A stretch of DNA of 64,000 nt from Pseudophaeobacter sp965641885 (GTDB taxonomy: Bacteria; Pseudomonadota; Alphaproteobacteria; Rhodobacterales; Rhodobacteraceae). Each line of letters starts with the position of its first letter. The first letter of the stretch is position 1. Positions 18,560 to 27,556 of the stretch are shown here, piece after piece. The notes below the pieces were generated by a model. The model was not told where the DNA came from and searched no databases. It saw nothing but the letters and a program-made list of their open reading frames with translations. Location: assembly GCA_965641885.1 (NCBI GenBank), contig OZ282574.1, positions 682,001 through 746,000 of the forward strand, read 5' to 3'. A program made the translations under genes and the position numbers.

Positions 18560-18661
18560 CCCGTAATCCTCCATGCGGTTTCAATACGGGAATAGCGACA
18601 GCGCCCCACTGATCTGACAAGTGGCAACGGTGGTGCGTTGCGCAGGCCCCGTTACGGCATC

Positions 18662-18846
18662 TCATAACCAGAATATGACGGTTGCGGCGAGCGCGATGGC
18701 GGAGAGGAATACCCTAGGGCATCCACCTGCCGAAAGGCGATGCAAAGCATCGCTGAGAGGGGGCGGAACGAGTAGCCACGCGCAGCCAATCTTTCAGACG
18801 TCCAAACATGATCTCAATCGCTGCCCGGCAGTGCATTGCGCAGCAA
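18662..18846 (-). mobile_element. IS5-family transposase C-terminal remnant
   Basis: The minus strand reads CRAAIEIMFGRLKDWLRVATR, then, in a shifted frame, PRVFLSAIALAATVIFWL and stop. Together these are the usual C-terminus of an IS5-group transposase. Extra sequence between the two blocks breaks the frame. Only about 50 residues remain. Confidence 0.75.
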
Positions 18847-18880
18847 TGTCACGAGAGCCTAGGATCACAGTCAGGTACAA

Positions 18881-19234
18881 TCAGCCTTCGCGGGTCCAAA
18901 CATAGCTGATGTAACCAGCCCATTTTTGATTGGGCGCATAAGCGCAGAAGTCACGATCCAGCAGGTTCGCTGCAATATTGAAGCTGTGATCGCTGTCAGT
19001 CATCACCTTGTGTTTGCGTGTTCGAACAACGGAAATGCCGTTCTGGCGCATCAAATGACCAACGCGACGATGACCGACATCCAAGCCAATTTCCTTCAGC
19101 TCTTCTGTCATCCATGGTCTATCGTAGCTGCCCAGGCTCAGACGTGACTGTTCTTTGATCTGCGCCAACGTCACTATATCAGCCGGTCGTCTAATTCTGG
19201 CGGGGCGGTCTGCGACCTGTCGTGCTCCCACCAA
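18881..19234 (-). mobile_element. IS3-family OrfB fragment
   Basis: About 117 codons from the N-terminal and first catalytic part of an IS3-group (IS2-like) OrfB: RIRRPADIVTLAQIKEQSRL, EELKEIGLDVGHRRVGHLM, NLLDRDFCAYAPNQKWAGYI. The first DDE aspartate, normally in WxxDISY, is replaced by Tyr (GYISYVW). The element is truncated at both ends and inactive. Confidence 0.8.
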
Positions 19235-19343
19235 TCAGATATCGAGAAACAAAATGTACATTACCCCGATGGTTCTTAGTTAAGCAGAAAAACAGTGCTA
19301 AGAAGGTAGACACCGTCACATTCAGAACACGGACTGTCGCAGA

Positions 19344-21572
19344 ATGATGAGATTAAAGAATCGAAGTATTTGGTTTCAGGCATCTTTTTACGTGCTGCTC
19401 CCGTTGCTCTTGCTGCTGCTGGGAACAGCCTCGATCGTGTCCTATCTGGATTATCAGCGTAGCATATCGGTGGAAACCGCGCGGTTTTCGAAAAACAACG
19501 CCTTGATTGTCAAGACGCTTCAATCCCGATTGTGGGAATTAGACACCGAGACTATTGAAACGCAGATCGACAGTCTTGTGGCGTTGAACAGCTACGGCCG
19601 CATTCACGTTCGCGATACGAGTGGCTATCAATATGAATCGGGAGTTAAGCGGGCTTCCGGGTTACTTTTGTCGGAGGAAATCGACGTTTACGAGGGTAAA
19701 CAATTCGGCGCGCAGTTGTTTGGAACTTTCGTTTTCGAGCACGATATTTCTCACCTAAAAAACAACGCTGTGAAAAAACTTGGCACGACGCTGCTGTTTG
19801 GATTGATTGCGACCCTGTCCGTGGGTGGGCTGATCCTTTTGCTGATCGGGAGGGTCGTATTCCGTCCTCTGTCGATGATCTCCGAAAAATTCCGCAGAGC
19901 CGAGGGGGATCTCAACGATGTCGTCATTCAAAGCGAGGGGCTGATCCCTGAAATCGGCCGAATGGTTGATGCGTTTCTGGACATGCGTGCGCGGGCCAAA
20001 CAGGAAAGTGACGCGGCCCAGGAGGCCCGGGACATGTTGGAGAACGCTGCGAAAATCACAGGTCTCGGGTATTGTCGTATCGATCTCAATGACACGGAGT
20101 GCATTACCGCGGACCCGAGCTTTTTGCGCCTGCATAGCGCGGATGAAGGTGGAAAACTCCCGACGGAAATCCTGAATGGAATCCTGAAACACTGTGAAAA
20201 AATCGCAAAGCTGCGGAAAGGGGATGCGGCCCTGGACGCCCAGTCCGAGATCTTTGATTATACCACTGAGGACGGGCAAACCACTTACCTCAGCCGAACT
20301 TATCAGCTCCGCTCGGCGGAGCCCGATGGCCCGTTGGTCGTGGATGTAGCCGCGCTCAATATCAGCCACATCTATGAGCTCGAAGAACAGCTTCGACAAA
20401 GCCAGAAGATGGAAATGGTGGGGAATTTGACGGGCGGTGTCGCCCATGACTTCAACAATCTGCTCGCAGTCATTCTGGGCAATCTTGAACTGTTGCATGA
20501 GGACCTTGATGAACCCAAATCGAGACAGCTGGTAAAAAACGCACTCGACGCAACCATGCGTGGCTCTGACCTGACCCGCAAGATGCTGGCCTTTGCACGC
20601 AAAGCATCACTGGAACCCACGATAGTAAACCTCAACGACGTTGTGTTGAATTCAACAAACTGGGTCGGTCGGACAATTTCGGAAAACATCGAGCTTGAAA
20701 CCTCTCTGCTCGCCGGACTGTGGTCTGTTGAAACGGACGAGGCCTCTACCGCAAGCGCGTTGCTGAACCTCATCGTGAATGCGCGTGATGCGATGCCTGA
20801 GGGTGGGAAAATCACAATTGAAACGGCCAATACCCGGATTGACGACGAATATGTTAGCCAAAGGTCGGAAGATATCGAACCGGGCCGGTATGTGATGATT
20901 GCCGTCAGCGATACTGGCACGGGGATCCCGCAAAAAACGCTGTCGAAAATCTTCGATCCATTCTTCACAACCAAGGACCCCGGAGCAGGGACAGGTTTGG
21001 GTCTCTCCATGGTGCTTGGGTTTCTCAAGCAATCCAAAGGCACGGTACGTGTCTATTCGGAGCCCGGCGTCGGCACCACGTTCAAGCTGTATTTCCCTGT
21101 GCATCTTGATGGGAAATCGGGGGTCTCTTACGCCCCGGTGCAACAGGAGCCGCAAACGACCGTGGGAACGAGGGTATTGATCGCAGAGGATGAACCCGGT
21201 GTGTTGGCGAGTTTGGAGCAGATCCTAACCCGTTCAGGCTATGAGGTTACATCCGCAAAGAATGGCGATATCGCGGCGCAAATTTTCAAAGGGAACACTG
21301 ACTTCGACGTCCTGCTGACCGACATTGTGATGCCCGGAGAGTTGCAAGGGACAAGCCTAGCCAAGGCGCTGCGCAAGATCCGCCCCGACCTGCCGGTCGT
21401 TTTCATGACCGGTTATGCAAGCGAGGCAGCCGTGCATGGCAATGGGTTGCGGCCTGAGGATATTCGGCTGATGAAACCTGTTCGGAGATCTGATTTACTG
21501 GCGGCCATTGAAAAATCTTTGCGCAACGCTGCTCCGGTGAAGCAACCCGCCACCGATGCTGGCGACCCTTAA
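19344..21572 (+). CDS. Membrane hybrid histidine kinase with C-terminal receiver
   Basis: A 742-residue hybrid sensor kinase. TM helices at about 12-34 and 147-169 flank a ~110-residue periplasmic sensor. HAMP-like linker ~170-225, PAS-like region ~230-345, HisKA with phospho-acceptor His368 (GGVAHDFNNLL), HATPase with N-box NLIVNARDAMP near 475-485, G1 DTGTGIP near 523 and GTGLGLSM near 549. Receiver domain ~608-725 with Asp660 (LLTDIVMP) and Lys in LMKP. The HisKA/receiver architecture is of the FixL/CckA-like type common in alphaproteobacteria. No output domain is present, so the phosphate must pass to another protein. It is convergent with a periplasmic binding protein gene. No clear ribosome-binding site was seen; the second Met is an alternative start. 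Confidence 0.9.
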   Translation: MMRLKNRSIWFQASFYVLLPLLLLLLGTASIVSYLDYQRSISVETARFSKNNALIVKTLQSRLWELDTETIETQIDSLVALNSYGRIHVRDTSGYQYESGVKRASGLLLSEEIDVYEGKQFGAQLFGTFVFEHDISHLKNNAVKKLGTTLLFGLIATLSVGGLILLLIGRVVFRPLSMISEKFRRAEGDLNDVVIQSEGLIPEIGRMVDAFLDMRARAKQESDAAQEARDMLENAAKITGLGYCRIDLNDTECITADPSFLRLHSADEGGKLPTEILNGILKHCEKIAKLRKGDAALDAQSEIFDYTTEDGQTTYLSRTYQLRSAEPDGPLVVDVAALNISHIYELEEQLRQSQKMEMVGNLTGGVAHDFNNLLAVILGNLELLHEDLDEPKSRQLVKNALDATMRGSDLTRKMLAFARKASLEPTIVNLNDVVLNSTNWVGRTISENIELETSLLAGLWSVETDEASTASALLNLIVNARDAMPEGGKITIETANTRIDDEYVSQRSEDIEPGRYVMIAVSDTGTGIPQKTLSKIFDPFFTTKDPGAGTGLGLSMVLGFLKQSKGTVRVYSEPGVGTTFKLYFPVHLDGKSGVSYAPVQQEPQTTVGTRVLIAEDEPGVLASLEQILTRSGYEVTSAKNGDIAAQIFKGNTDFDVLLTDIVMPGELQGTSLAKALRKIRPDLPVVFMTGYASEAAVHGNGLRPEDIRLMKPVRRSDLLAAIEKSLRNAAPVKQPATDAGDP

Positions 21573-21631
21573 GCGGGTGTCGCGCGTCTCCCGTGCGCTA
21601 TAGGTACGCGCGCAAGGTCACTTCGCATGCG

Positions 21632-22369
21632 TCAATGGGTATATTTTCGGAGGATCACATCGTAGGCGCCATCGGCACGCATATCTTCCAGCGCCTTTGC
21701 GAGGGTGGCCGCGACTTGTGTATCGAAAACCTTGTTGGACGCAATCCAAATGTCGATGGAATGCAACGGATCTCCGAAAGTGATGCTGTCCGTTGAGACA
21801 CCCAGTGATTTTATCGCGTAAAGCGCCCGATGATCCAACGTATACCACGCCTCCGAACGCCCCATGGTCAAAAGCCCTGCCGCGATCTCGGTGTTCCTGC
21901 TGACATGCACATTGGTCAGCCCCGCCTCGTCAAGTTTCCGCGCCCGAGGAGACCCCGCGAGGGCCGTGACGCTCGTTAGAGCAGCAGCTTCCTCCAATGA
22001 ATTTATGGGGTCACCCCTTGAGACAAACAGCTCGTTGGTCACGAAGGTTTTGACGATCCAGTTATAGTGCGCCTCACGTGCGGGATTTCGTCCAACCGCC
22101 AGAATCAAAGCATGTGGCGTGTTTTGCACCTCGACTTGGCTGCGCTTCCACGGCATGAACCTGAATTCCAGTTCGATGTCGGCGCGCTGCCCCATTTCAA
22201 GCAGGATTTCACCAAGGCTGCCTGAAACCTCTCCGTTTTCTCGGGTCACGAAAGGCGGGAGTTCGGCGGTGAATACGGTAATTGGTTCAGCCGATGCAGG
22301 GGCTATCCACGTGTTCAAAAGAGATATAGCAACGCCGAGCGCAAGAACCGGTTTGAGTACTCCCATCAT
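21632..22369 (-). CDS. Periplasmic solute-binding protein, amino-acid (SBP_bac_3) type
   Basis: A 245-residue exported protein. Signal peptide about 1-27, cleaved near ASA/EP. The mature part has the type II periplasmic-binding fold of the SBP_bac_3 family (FTAELPPFVTRENGEVSGSL, then LGEILLEMGQRADIELEFRF), with C-terminal ALEDMRADGAYDVILRKY. The usual partner permease and ATPase genes are absent, so it may be a stand-alone sensor or scavenging receptor. The convergent neighbouring hybrid kinase has a periplasmic sensor, and a functional link is possible but only inferred. GGGAGC precedes the paired ATG codons. Confidence 0.85.
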   Translation of the reverse strand: MMGVLKPVLALGVAISLLNTWIAPASAEPITVFTAELPPFVTRENGEVSGSLGEILLEMGQRADIELEFRFMPWKRSQVEVQNTPHALILAVGRNPAREAHYNWIVKTFVTNELFVSRGDPINSLEEAAALTSVTALAGSPRARKLDEAGLTNVHVSRNTEIAAGLLTMGRSEAWYTLDHRALYAIKSLGVSTDSITFGDPLHSIDIWIASNKVFDTQVAATLAKALEDMRADGAYDVILRKYTH

Positions 22370-23322
22370 TTAGTTGCTCCCTAAATGCTGCCGTGAACTT
22401 ACAAGGGTATACGCAATGTAATGTTTCACAAAGGCTAGAAATAGGCAACGTTTGGCTATTCCCGTTTTCATGTGATTTCATGCATTTGGTAGGAAAAATT
22501 CTGCAACGGGATCAACAAGTCTTCTATTGGATAAAAGAACCCGGACTTGAGGGGTTAAAAGCAGACTACTTGTTTTTGCGTTGACGACACAAGCGTCACA
22601 TCTATTGTGCTGGAGTTCTCTCCATATTTCAGTCTCCTGATTGCAGCCGTCGTTAACTGCTCGGTGCAGACATCAGCAATAATCGCAGCGAATGGCAACC
22701 ATGTCCGTGTAGCCGATCTGTGGCATCTTTAGAACTGAGCGCCTACGGTGAATGGCCGGGGTACGCACATCTTGGGTGATTTCCGTTAGGCCGATTTCCA
22801 TATGGAAGGTCAACTGAGGGCTGCCATTGGGAGCAGGACTTGTGAGCCCCAGGGTGCCGCAGTCATTATGCTCAAGACCCTTGGTGAAGGCTATGGGGAG
22901 CAATTGAAATTTGCGTTGTCGCCGTTGTCTCGGGCTACTTGGCGGGTATTTTCGTATTCTTCGCGGGTGATGTATCGAAAGTCCATGTCGGGGAAGCAAC
23001 GCGACCGGTGATCAGATTTATATAGGGCAAAAGACTAGGCTGTATTCGGCGATTTTGGGTGCCGTATCTTTCCCGCAACACATCCCGCTACATCAGAACG
23101 TAAGAAGCAGATAAATATTTTATTCTAAATAGTTATGTTTTGTGGTTTCAATCCTACCACTCCAGCCAGTAATCTCTCTGAGATCGTAGTAAGAGCGCAG
23201 GGCGGTCCAACGGCCCCAATCGCCCCGGTTTTCGGCCCCAGTTGGTCGGGTCGTCTGAGGGGCTCTGGCGGGGCGCTAGCTTCGCCCTTGGGGATGTACT
23301 TGGATGTGGTATGTGATGGGCC
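22370..23322. other. Long intergenic stretch without a supported gene
   Basis: About 950 bases between the binding-protein gene and a small membrane-protein gene. Short open frames exist on both strands but none shows a domain, a sensible start site or codon use like its neighbours. It is probably decayed sequence. Confidence 0.4.
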
Positions 23323-23763
23323 TCAGGCAGGGTTCAGACCTCCCATCTTTGACCTTTCTTTCAGTACCCCCTTCCTTATGTCTTGGCTTAGGCTAGCACT
23401 ATTGAATTCTCGGTTGATGAAGGACGCACACTGCGTTCGCACCTGAGCAGCCGCCAAGGCCCGATTTGCTTGAGATTGGTGGGAGAAGGCCAGAACCTGC
23501 CATCCGCCAGCCACTGCGATGACCACTCCCGCCACGACCAGCCATTGTACCCGAGTGATCCGTTCCAGCCCTGCTACCGCTGAGCCGATGCGCTCCCGTG
23601 ACCAAATCGCTCCCCAAAGAACCAACGATACGACAGTCAGCGCCAACCAGAAAACTCCGATGGCTTCGACCAACGGCGTCACAGGCTGGAACTCACCGTA
23701 ACCGAACCAAGCAGCGCCCCCGAGTACACCCACGCCAAAGAGCCCTTTGAATGTGTTTTCCAT
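23323..23763 (-). CDS. Small inner-membrane protein, unknown function
   Basis: A 146-residue protein from the ATG at 23763, preferred over the ATG at 23781 because GAGG lies five bases before it. Three hydrophobic segments are visible, around 6-24, 32-54 and 72-92 (WLVVAGVVIAVAGGWQVLAF). The soluble C-terminal tail (RALAAAQVRTQCASFINREF, and on) holds a single Cys. No family is recognised. It is divergent from an XRE regulator gene, which is a candidate for its control. Confidence 0.5.
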   Translation of the reverse strand: MENTFKGLFGVGVLGGAAWFGYGEFQPVTPLVEAIGVFWLALTVVSLVLWGAIWSRERIGSAVAGLERITRVQWLVVAGVVIAVAGGWQVLAFSHQSQANRALAAAQVRTQCASFINREFNSASLSQDIRKGVLKERSKMGGLNPA

Positions 23764-23947
23764 AACTTCCTCGTTTTCCATGGACTGAGGTCCGAACCTG
23801 CCCAGTCTTCACCCACTGCGCCTCGCGTAATTTCGAAGCGCTAGCTGGTCTCTGATCCAGCTCCTCAAAAAGGGGCCTATATTGAAAGGCTTGAGCATGA
23901 ATGTCTTCTAGAACAGGTGGATCTAAAGCCATCAGTGCGCAATTGCA

Positions 23948-24289
23948 TTGAGAGTGAAGAGAACACCGAAAAGTCCACTCAGAGATATCGTTGCACGGAA
24001 CATGCGTTTGCTCCGGGCTGAACGTAGCTGGTCACAGGAACGGCTGGCTGCGGAGGCGGGGTTGAACAGAAGCTATCTGAGCGCTGTTGAGCGTTCTGAG
24101 CAGAATTTTTCGATCGATAATCTCTACCAGGTTGCTGAAGGACTCGGGGTTGAGAGCTGGCAGGTGTTGAGGATGGAGGGCTATAGGAATGAAGCCATAG
24201 TTACCATTCTAATAATGCTAACATCATCTCTGAGCCTCGTAGGGAAGCAATTGAGAGCCAGTGCATCTTGTACCAATATTCAGGAGTGA
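23948..24289 (+). CDS. XRE-family HTH regulator with IS-altered tail
   Basis: Residues about 10-75 are a Cro/CI-type helix-turn-helix (NMRLLRAERSWSQERLAAEA, GLNRSYLSAVERSEQNFSID, NLYQVAEGLGV). The TTG at 23948 or the GTG at 23954 may start it. Small solo XRE proteins of this type normally end near residue 80. Here the frame runs on for ~35 residues into IS-derived sequence, so the tail is probably foreign. The DNA-binding domain itself looks intact. Its likely target is the divergent promoter shared with the membrane-protein gene. Confidence 0.65.
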   Translation: MRVKRTPKSPLRDIVARNMRLLRAERSWSQERLAAEAGLNRSYLSAVERSEQNFSIDNLYQVAEGLGVESWQVLRMEGYRNEAIVTILIMLTSSLSLVGKQLRASASCTNIQE

Positions 24290-24484
24290 CCCCAAACATC
24301 ACAGATGGTCCCTGGCGAAGTAGGCTGCGGCCTTTTAGTATGTCGCGCTCCGCCTTCAGCTTTGCGACCTCTCGTCTCAGGCTGCGAAGCTCTTCGTCAT
24401 CAGGCTTCAACTGACCTTTGCCCGGGAAGGCATCGTGTCCGCTTGATCCAAACTCTCGAACCCAGCCGTATCGCTGGTGTAACA
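24288..24484 (-). mobile_element. IS3-type element A, OrfA fragment
   Basis: The minus strand encodes WVREFGSSGHDAFPGKGQLK, then DDEELRSLRREVAKLKAERD, the C-terminal half of an IS3 OrfA with its leucine-zipper region. It is the same element as 31567-32500, to which it is almost identical from GACCCCAAACATCAC onward. Its 5' part is replaced by a different IS (24497-24615). Confidence 0.8.
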
Positions 24485-24496
24485 TGCGCGGTTCTC

Positions 24497-24615
24497 TCGA
24501 AATAGCCGAACACCGTGTTCGCGAAATTCAGCCGGATAGGCGGGGGTGAAACGTCTCTTCGTCATAGGGCTCATCCTTTGAGTGTTTTACTCTCCGGTAA
24601 ACCAGGGGCGGTTCA
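24497..24615 (-). mobile_element. IS3-type element B, 5' end (left boundary of the 13-kb block)
   Basis: Reading leftward, an IS end (TGAACCGCCCCTGGTTTACC) is followed by an ATG and the OrfA start MTKRRFTPAYPAEFREHGVR. It is then cut and joined to element A. The first ~68 bases are identical to 37683-37750, which has the opposite orientation. The two copies therefore bracket 24616-37682 with their 5' ends facing inward. Confidence 0.8.
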
Positions 24616-24773
24616 GAGGCCTTTTTGAGGGTCGGGTCTCTGCTAACTCAAACCACGGTCGATGAAAACGGGTGCTGGGTACGGCCAAATGTGTTTATGA
24701 GGTCCAATGTCATGGTCCAACGCCCTTCAACAATGCTCTTGCCCTCAGAACTGTGGCGGCTGGACCAGTCTGC

Positions 24774-25643
24774 CTAAGTAGCCTTTGCAAGGGTAACGTC
24801 AAAATTCACGTAGAGAAACGGTTCTGTGACCTTGCCTGACAACGCCATCCCATCCGGGAAATCCCCTGCCTGTTTTTCCTGGTAGGTCATGACAAGATCG
24901 GACCGCACACCAAAAACTGTATCCGCGTCGAGATAGGGATCATTCTCGGGGAAAATCTCGGTTACCAATGTCTGAAAACCAGGTGCTTTGACAATATAGT
25001 GCAGGTGTGACGGACGCCACGGGTGACGGCCACAGGCGCGCAGGATGTCCCCCACCGGACCATCAGACGGAACTGTATATTCCACGGGCTTAACGGTCGT
25101 GAAAGCATAGCGGCCGTCAGCGTCAACGGTCATCAATCCATGGAAGGAAAATGTGTCCTGCTCTTCGTCCTGACTGGCATAAAGTCCATTTGGTGCAGTC
25201 TGCCAGATATCAATCTCGGCGCCCGGAATGGGGTTGCCTTTGGTATCGCGGATGACCCCTTCAGCCAACAACATCGGCCCGCCAAAGTCGCGCTTCATAT
25301 CGCCCCCCACTGCCAAAGGCGGCGCGCCTGAGACGTGAAACGGCCCAAGCACCGAGGAGGACGTCGCATCATCCCGCGAGTGAAGCATATCGACAAGAGA
25401 TGACAATCCCAGCACGTCGGAGGCCAGCACAAACTCGTGGTGATCTTCGGTTTCGATCGCAGCACAGCCCTCAAGGAAGGCGATCCCCTGGCGCCACTCA
25501 TCGTGGGTCAGGTTCACTTCGCGTGCGAAATCATGCAAATGCTCGACGAGCTTGCACATAACCTCACGTACACGCGGATCTGTATCAGCGGCCAAATAGC
25601 CTTTGAAAATGTCGGTGATGTTGTCTTTGGTGACGTCACGCAT
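24774..25643 (-). CDS. Intradiol ring-cleavage dioxygenase, hydroxyquinol 1,2-dioxygenase-like
   Basis: A 289-residue Fe(III) dioxygenase. It has the helical Dioxygenase_N domain (~20-100) and the catalytic beta-sandwich (~105-285). The four iron ligands are all visible: Tyr155 (NGLYASQD), Tyr189 (PVEYTVPSDGPVG), His213 and His215 (RPSHLHYIV). The linker LGLSSLVDMLHSRDDATSSS and the length are typical of hydroxyquinol (1,2,4-trihydroxybenzene) 1,2-dioxygenases, which make maleylacetate, rather than of catechol dioxygenases. No maleylacetate reductase is in the window, so the pathway must finish elsewhere or the substrate differs. It is the last gene of the leftward operon, 12 bases after dctM, suggesting the TRAP system imports an aromatic or hydroxyaromatic acid. 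Confidence 0.9.
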   Translation of the reverse strand: MRDVTKDNITDIFKGYLAADTDPRVREVMCKLVEHLHDFAREVNLTHDEWRQGIAFLEGCAAIETEDHHEFVLASDVLGLSSLVDMLHSRDDATSSSVLGPFHVSGAPPLAVGGDMKRDFGGPMLLAEGVIRDTKGNPIPGAEIDIWQTAPNGLYASQDEEQDTFSFHGLMTVDADGRYAFTTVKPVEYTVPSDGPVGDILRACGRHPWRPSHLHYIVKAPGFQTLVTEIFPENDPYLDADTVFGVRSDLVMTYQEKQAGDFPDGMALSGKVTEPFLYVNFDVTLAKAT

Positions 25644-25655
25644 GAAAGCGACCTC

Positions 25656-26963
25656 CTAGTTCAAAAGGGCAAGGCTGAGGATCGGAAACTCGATCAGAAT
25701 GAAAAGCGCGAGAAGCATGATGAATGCGAACGGAAGCGCGCCCATAAACACATCCTTGAGGGATATATTGTCATCGTTGAGGGTGGATTTGATCACGAAA
25801 CACGAAATCCCCAAGGGCGGCGTCAAAAGTCCGATTTCGGCACCAACGACAGTGACGATACCAAACCAGACCAGTGACATATCCATCGCCTCAACAAGCG
25901 GCAGGAACAGCGGCACCACAATCAGGATGATGGAGGCTGTATCCAATATGGTGCCAAGAAAGATCATCAAAAGCACAAACAGAAGCATCACCGTCCAAAA
26001 TGATGCCGAATTGTCAGCCAGCAAATCCTGCAACTGATTGGGCAACCCTGCCAGGCCAAGCATGCGGCTGTAGATCGATGCCGCCGTGATCAGGAACAGG
26101 ATGGCAGCCGTGATATGTCCGGTTTCCAGCAATGCACCCCAGAAGTCCTTGAGGGACATTGACCGGCGCACCAGTGCAATGATCAACGCCACGAGGGAGC
26201 CTGTGGCACCGGCCTCAACAGCCGTCATCCACCCTGTGTAGATGCCACCCAGAACGACTGTTATCAAACCCAGCGTCGGCAGGGTTTTGGACATTATTTC
26301 ACGCCGAGACATCCATTCGGTGTCTTCGATCGCTCGTCCACCAACAAAGTTTGGGGTAAATCGCCCCATGAACCAGATCGCGCCGACATAGGAACAGGCG
26401 AGCATGATGCCGGGAATGACCCCAGCAAGGAACATGTCACCGACCGACTGCTCTGCAACAAAGCTGTAGACAATCAACATGGCGGATGGCGGAATGATCA
26501 TGCCAAGAACAGAAGAGCCTGCAACCACGCCAACTGCAAAACGCGGATTATAATCCTGTGCAATCATCTGCGGCACGGACACCTTGGTGAACACGGAGGC
26601 CGATGCGATGGAGGATCCGGTGATTGCGGCGAACACCGCGTTGGCCCCCACAGTTGCCATACCGATACCGCCTTTTACCTTACGAAACCGCATGGTCATG
26701 ACTTCATAGATGTCCCTGCCCATGCCAGCCTTTGATACAATCAACCCCATGAAGGTAAACAACGGGATAGTGGCAAAACTATAGACCATGGCACTGTCGC
26801 CCACCGCGACTTTCAGCAGGTTCAGAGACAGCGTGAAATTGTCACGCAGTAGCCAGATCGACACCAGGGAAACCATTCCCAGGGCAACCGGAATATAGAC
26901 ACCCGAGTAGATCAGAAAAACGATAACAACGACCGAGATGAGGCCAATTTCGATGGGGGTCAT
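25656..26963 (-). CDS. dctM: TRAP transporter large permease, DctM family (second system)
   Basis: A 435-residue permease with about 12 membrane spans. Family blocks: GSSIASASVFTKVSVPQMIA, GSSVLGMIIPPSAMLIVYSF, GWMTAVEAGATGSL and GLLTPPLGISCFVIK. It overlaps dctQ by four bases (ATGA) and precedes the dioxygenase gene by 12 bases, so transport and ring cleavage are in one transcript. Intact. Confidence 0.95.
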   Translation of the reverse strand: MTPIEIGLISVVVIVFLIYSGVYIPVALGMVSLVSIWLLRDNFTLSLNLLKVAVGDSAMVYSFATIPLFTFMGLIVSKAGMGRDIYEVMTMRFRKVKGGIGMATVGANAVFAAITGSSIASASVFTKVSVPQMIAQDYNPRFAVGVVAGSSVLGMIIPPSAMLIVYSFVAEQSVGDMFLAGVIPGIMLACSYVGAIWFMGRFTPNFVGGRAIEDTEWMSRREIMSKTLPTLGLITVVLGGIYTGWMTAVEAGATGSLVALIIALVRRSMSLKDFWGALLETGHITAAILFLITAASIYSRMLGLAGLPNQLQDLLADNSASFWTVMLLFVLLMIFLGTILDTASIILIVVPLFLPLVEAMDMSLVWFGIVTVVGAEIGLLTPPLGISCFVIKSTLNDDNISLKDVFMGALPFAFIMLLALFILIEFPILSLALLN

Positions 26964-27526
26964 GTGTTGAATCCGCCTGAATGTGTGTCTTCATGTTCCG
27001 GAGCACGGATCAGTTGCGGGCGATCCTGTGCCGAGATGACCTTGAGTAAAAAAATCACACAGGCTAGCGCGCTTCCACTCGCGATCACCAGCTTGATAGG
27101 CCACCAGGGGACGGTAAAGACCCCCGGGACGCCAAAGAAATACTGTGTCTCCCACATCTTGAGAAATTCAGGGAACATGATGTAGGCGATAAGCCCCATA
27201 AAAATAGCGGAGAAGGCGTTGATGATCCGCCGGATGCTGGCCGTCAGTCCTGGATTCCGGTTGTGCAGCAAATTCAAGAACCCGTCAGATCGGGTCAGCC
27301 GGTCAACGCGTACAACGTCCGGAAGTTGCAGGAAAACGATGAACACGACGGATAGCTGGACAATTTCGTACGTGCCTTTGAGGGGCGCGTTAAACAGGCC
27401 TCGGGCAATCACATCGACGTTCAGGATGACCACCAAAGCCAGCACAGTTAAAGTACCGGCAGCATTGGCAGAAATTGCAAGGAAGTGGGCGACCCGAGAC
27501 AGGCCAGCCGATACAGTTTTTAGCAT
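26960..27526 (-). CDS. dctQ: TRAP transporter small permease, DctQ family (second system)
   Basis: A 188-residue protein with four transmembrane helices. The DctQ signature is VLALVVILNVDVIARGLFNA, then PLKGTYEIVQLSVVFIVFL. It couples DctP to DctM. It is preceded by dctP with a 30-base gap and overlaps dctM by four bases. Intact. Confidence 0.92.
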   Translation of the reverse strand: MLKTVSAGLSRVAHFLAISANAAGTLTVLALVVILNVDVIARGLFNAPLKGTYEIVQLSVVFIVFLQLPDVVRVDRLTRSDGFLNLLHNRNPGLTASIRRIINAFSAIFMGLIAYIMFPEFLKMWETQYFFGVPGVFTVPWWPIKLVIASGSALACVIFLLKVISAQDRPQLIRAPEHEDTHSGGFNT

Positions 27527-27556
27527 AAGCTTAGCCCTTTCTCGGGTCGACAGATG

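Noticed and set aside
24616..24773. Possible terminator after the dioxygenase gene
   Set aside because: Searched by eye for a GC-rich hairpin with a T tract; none was convincing.
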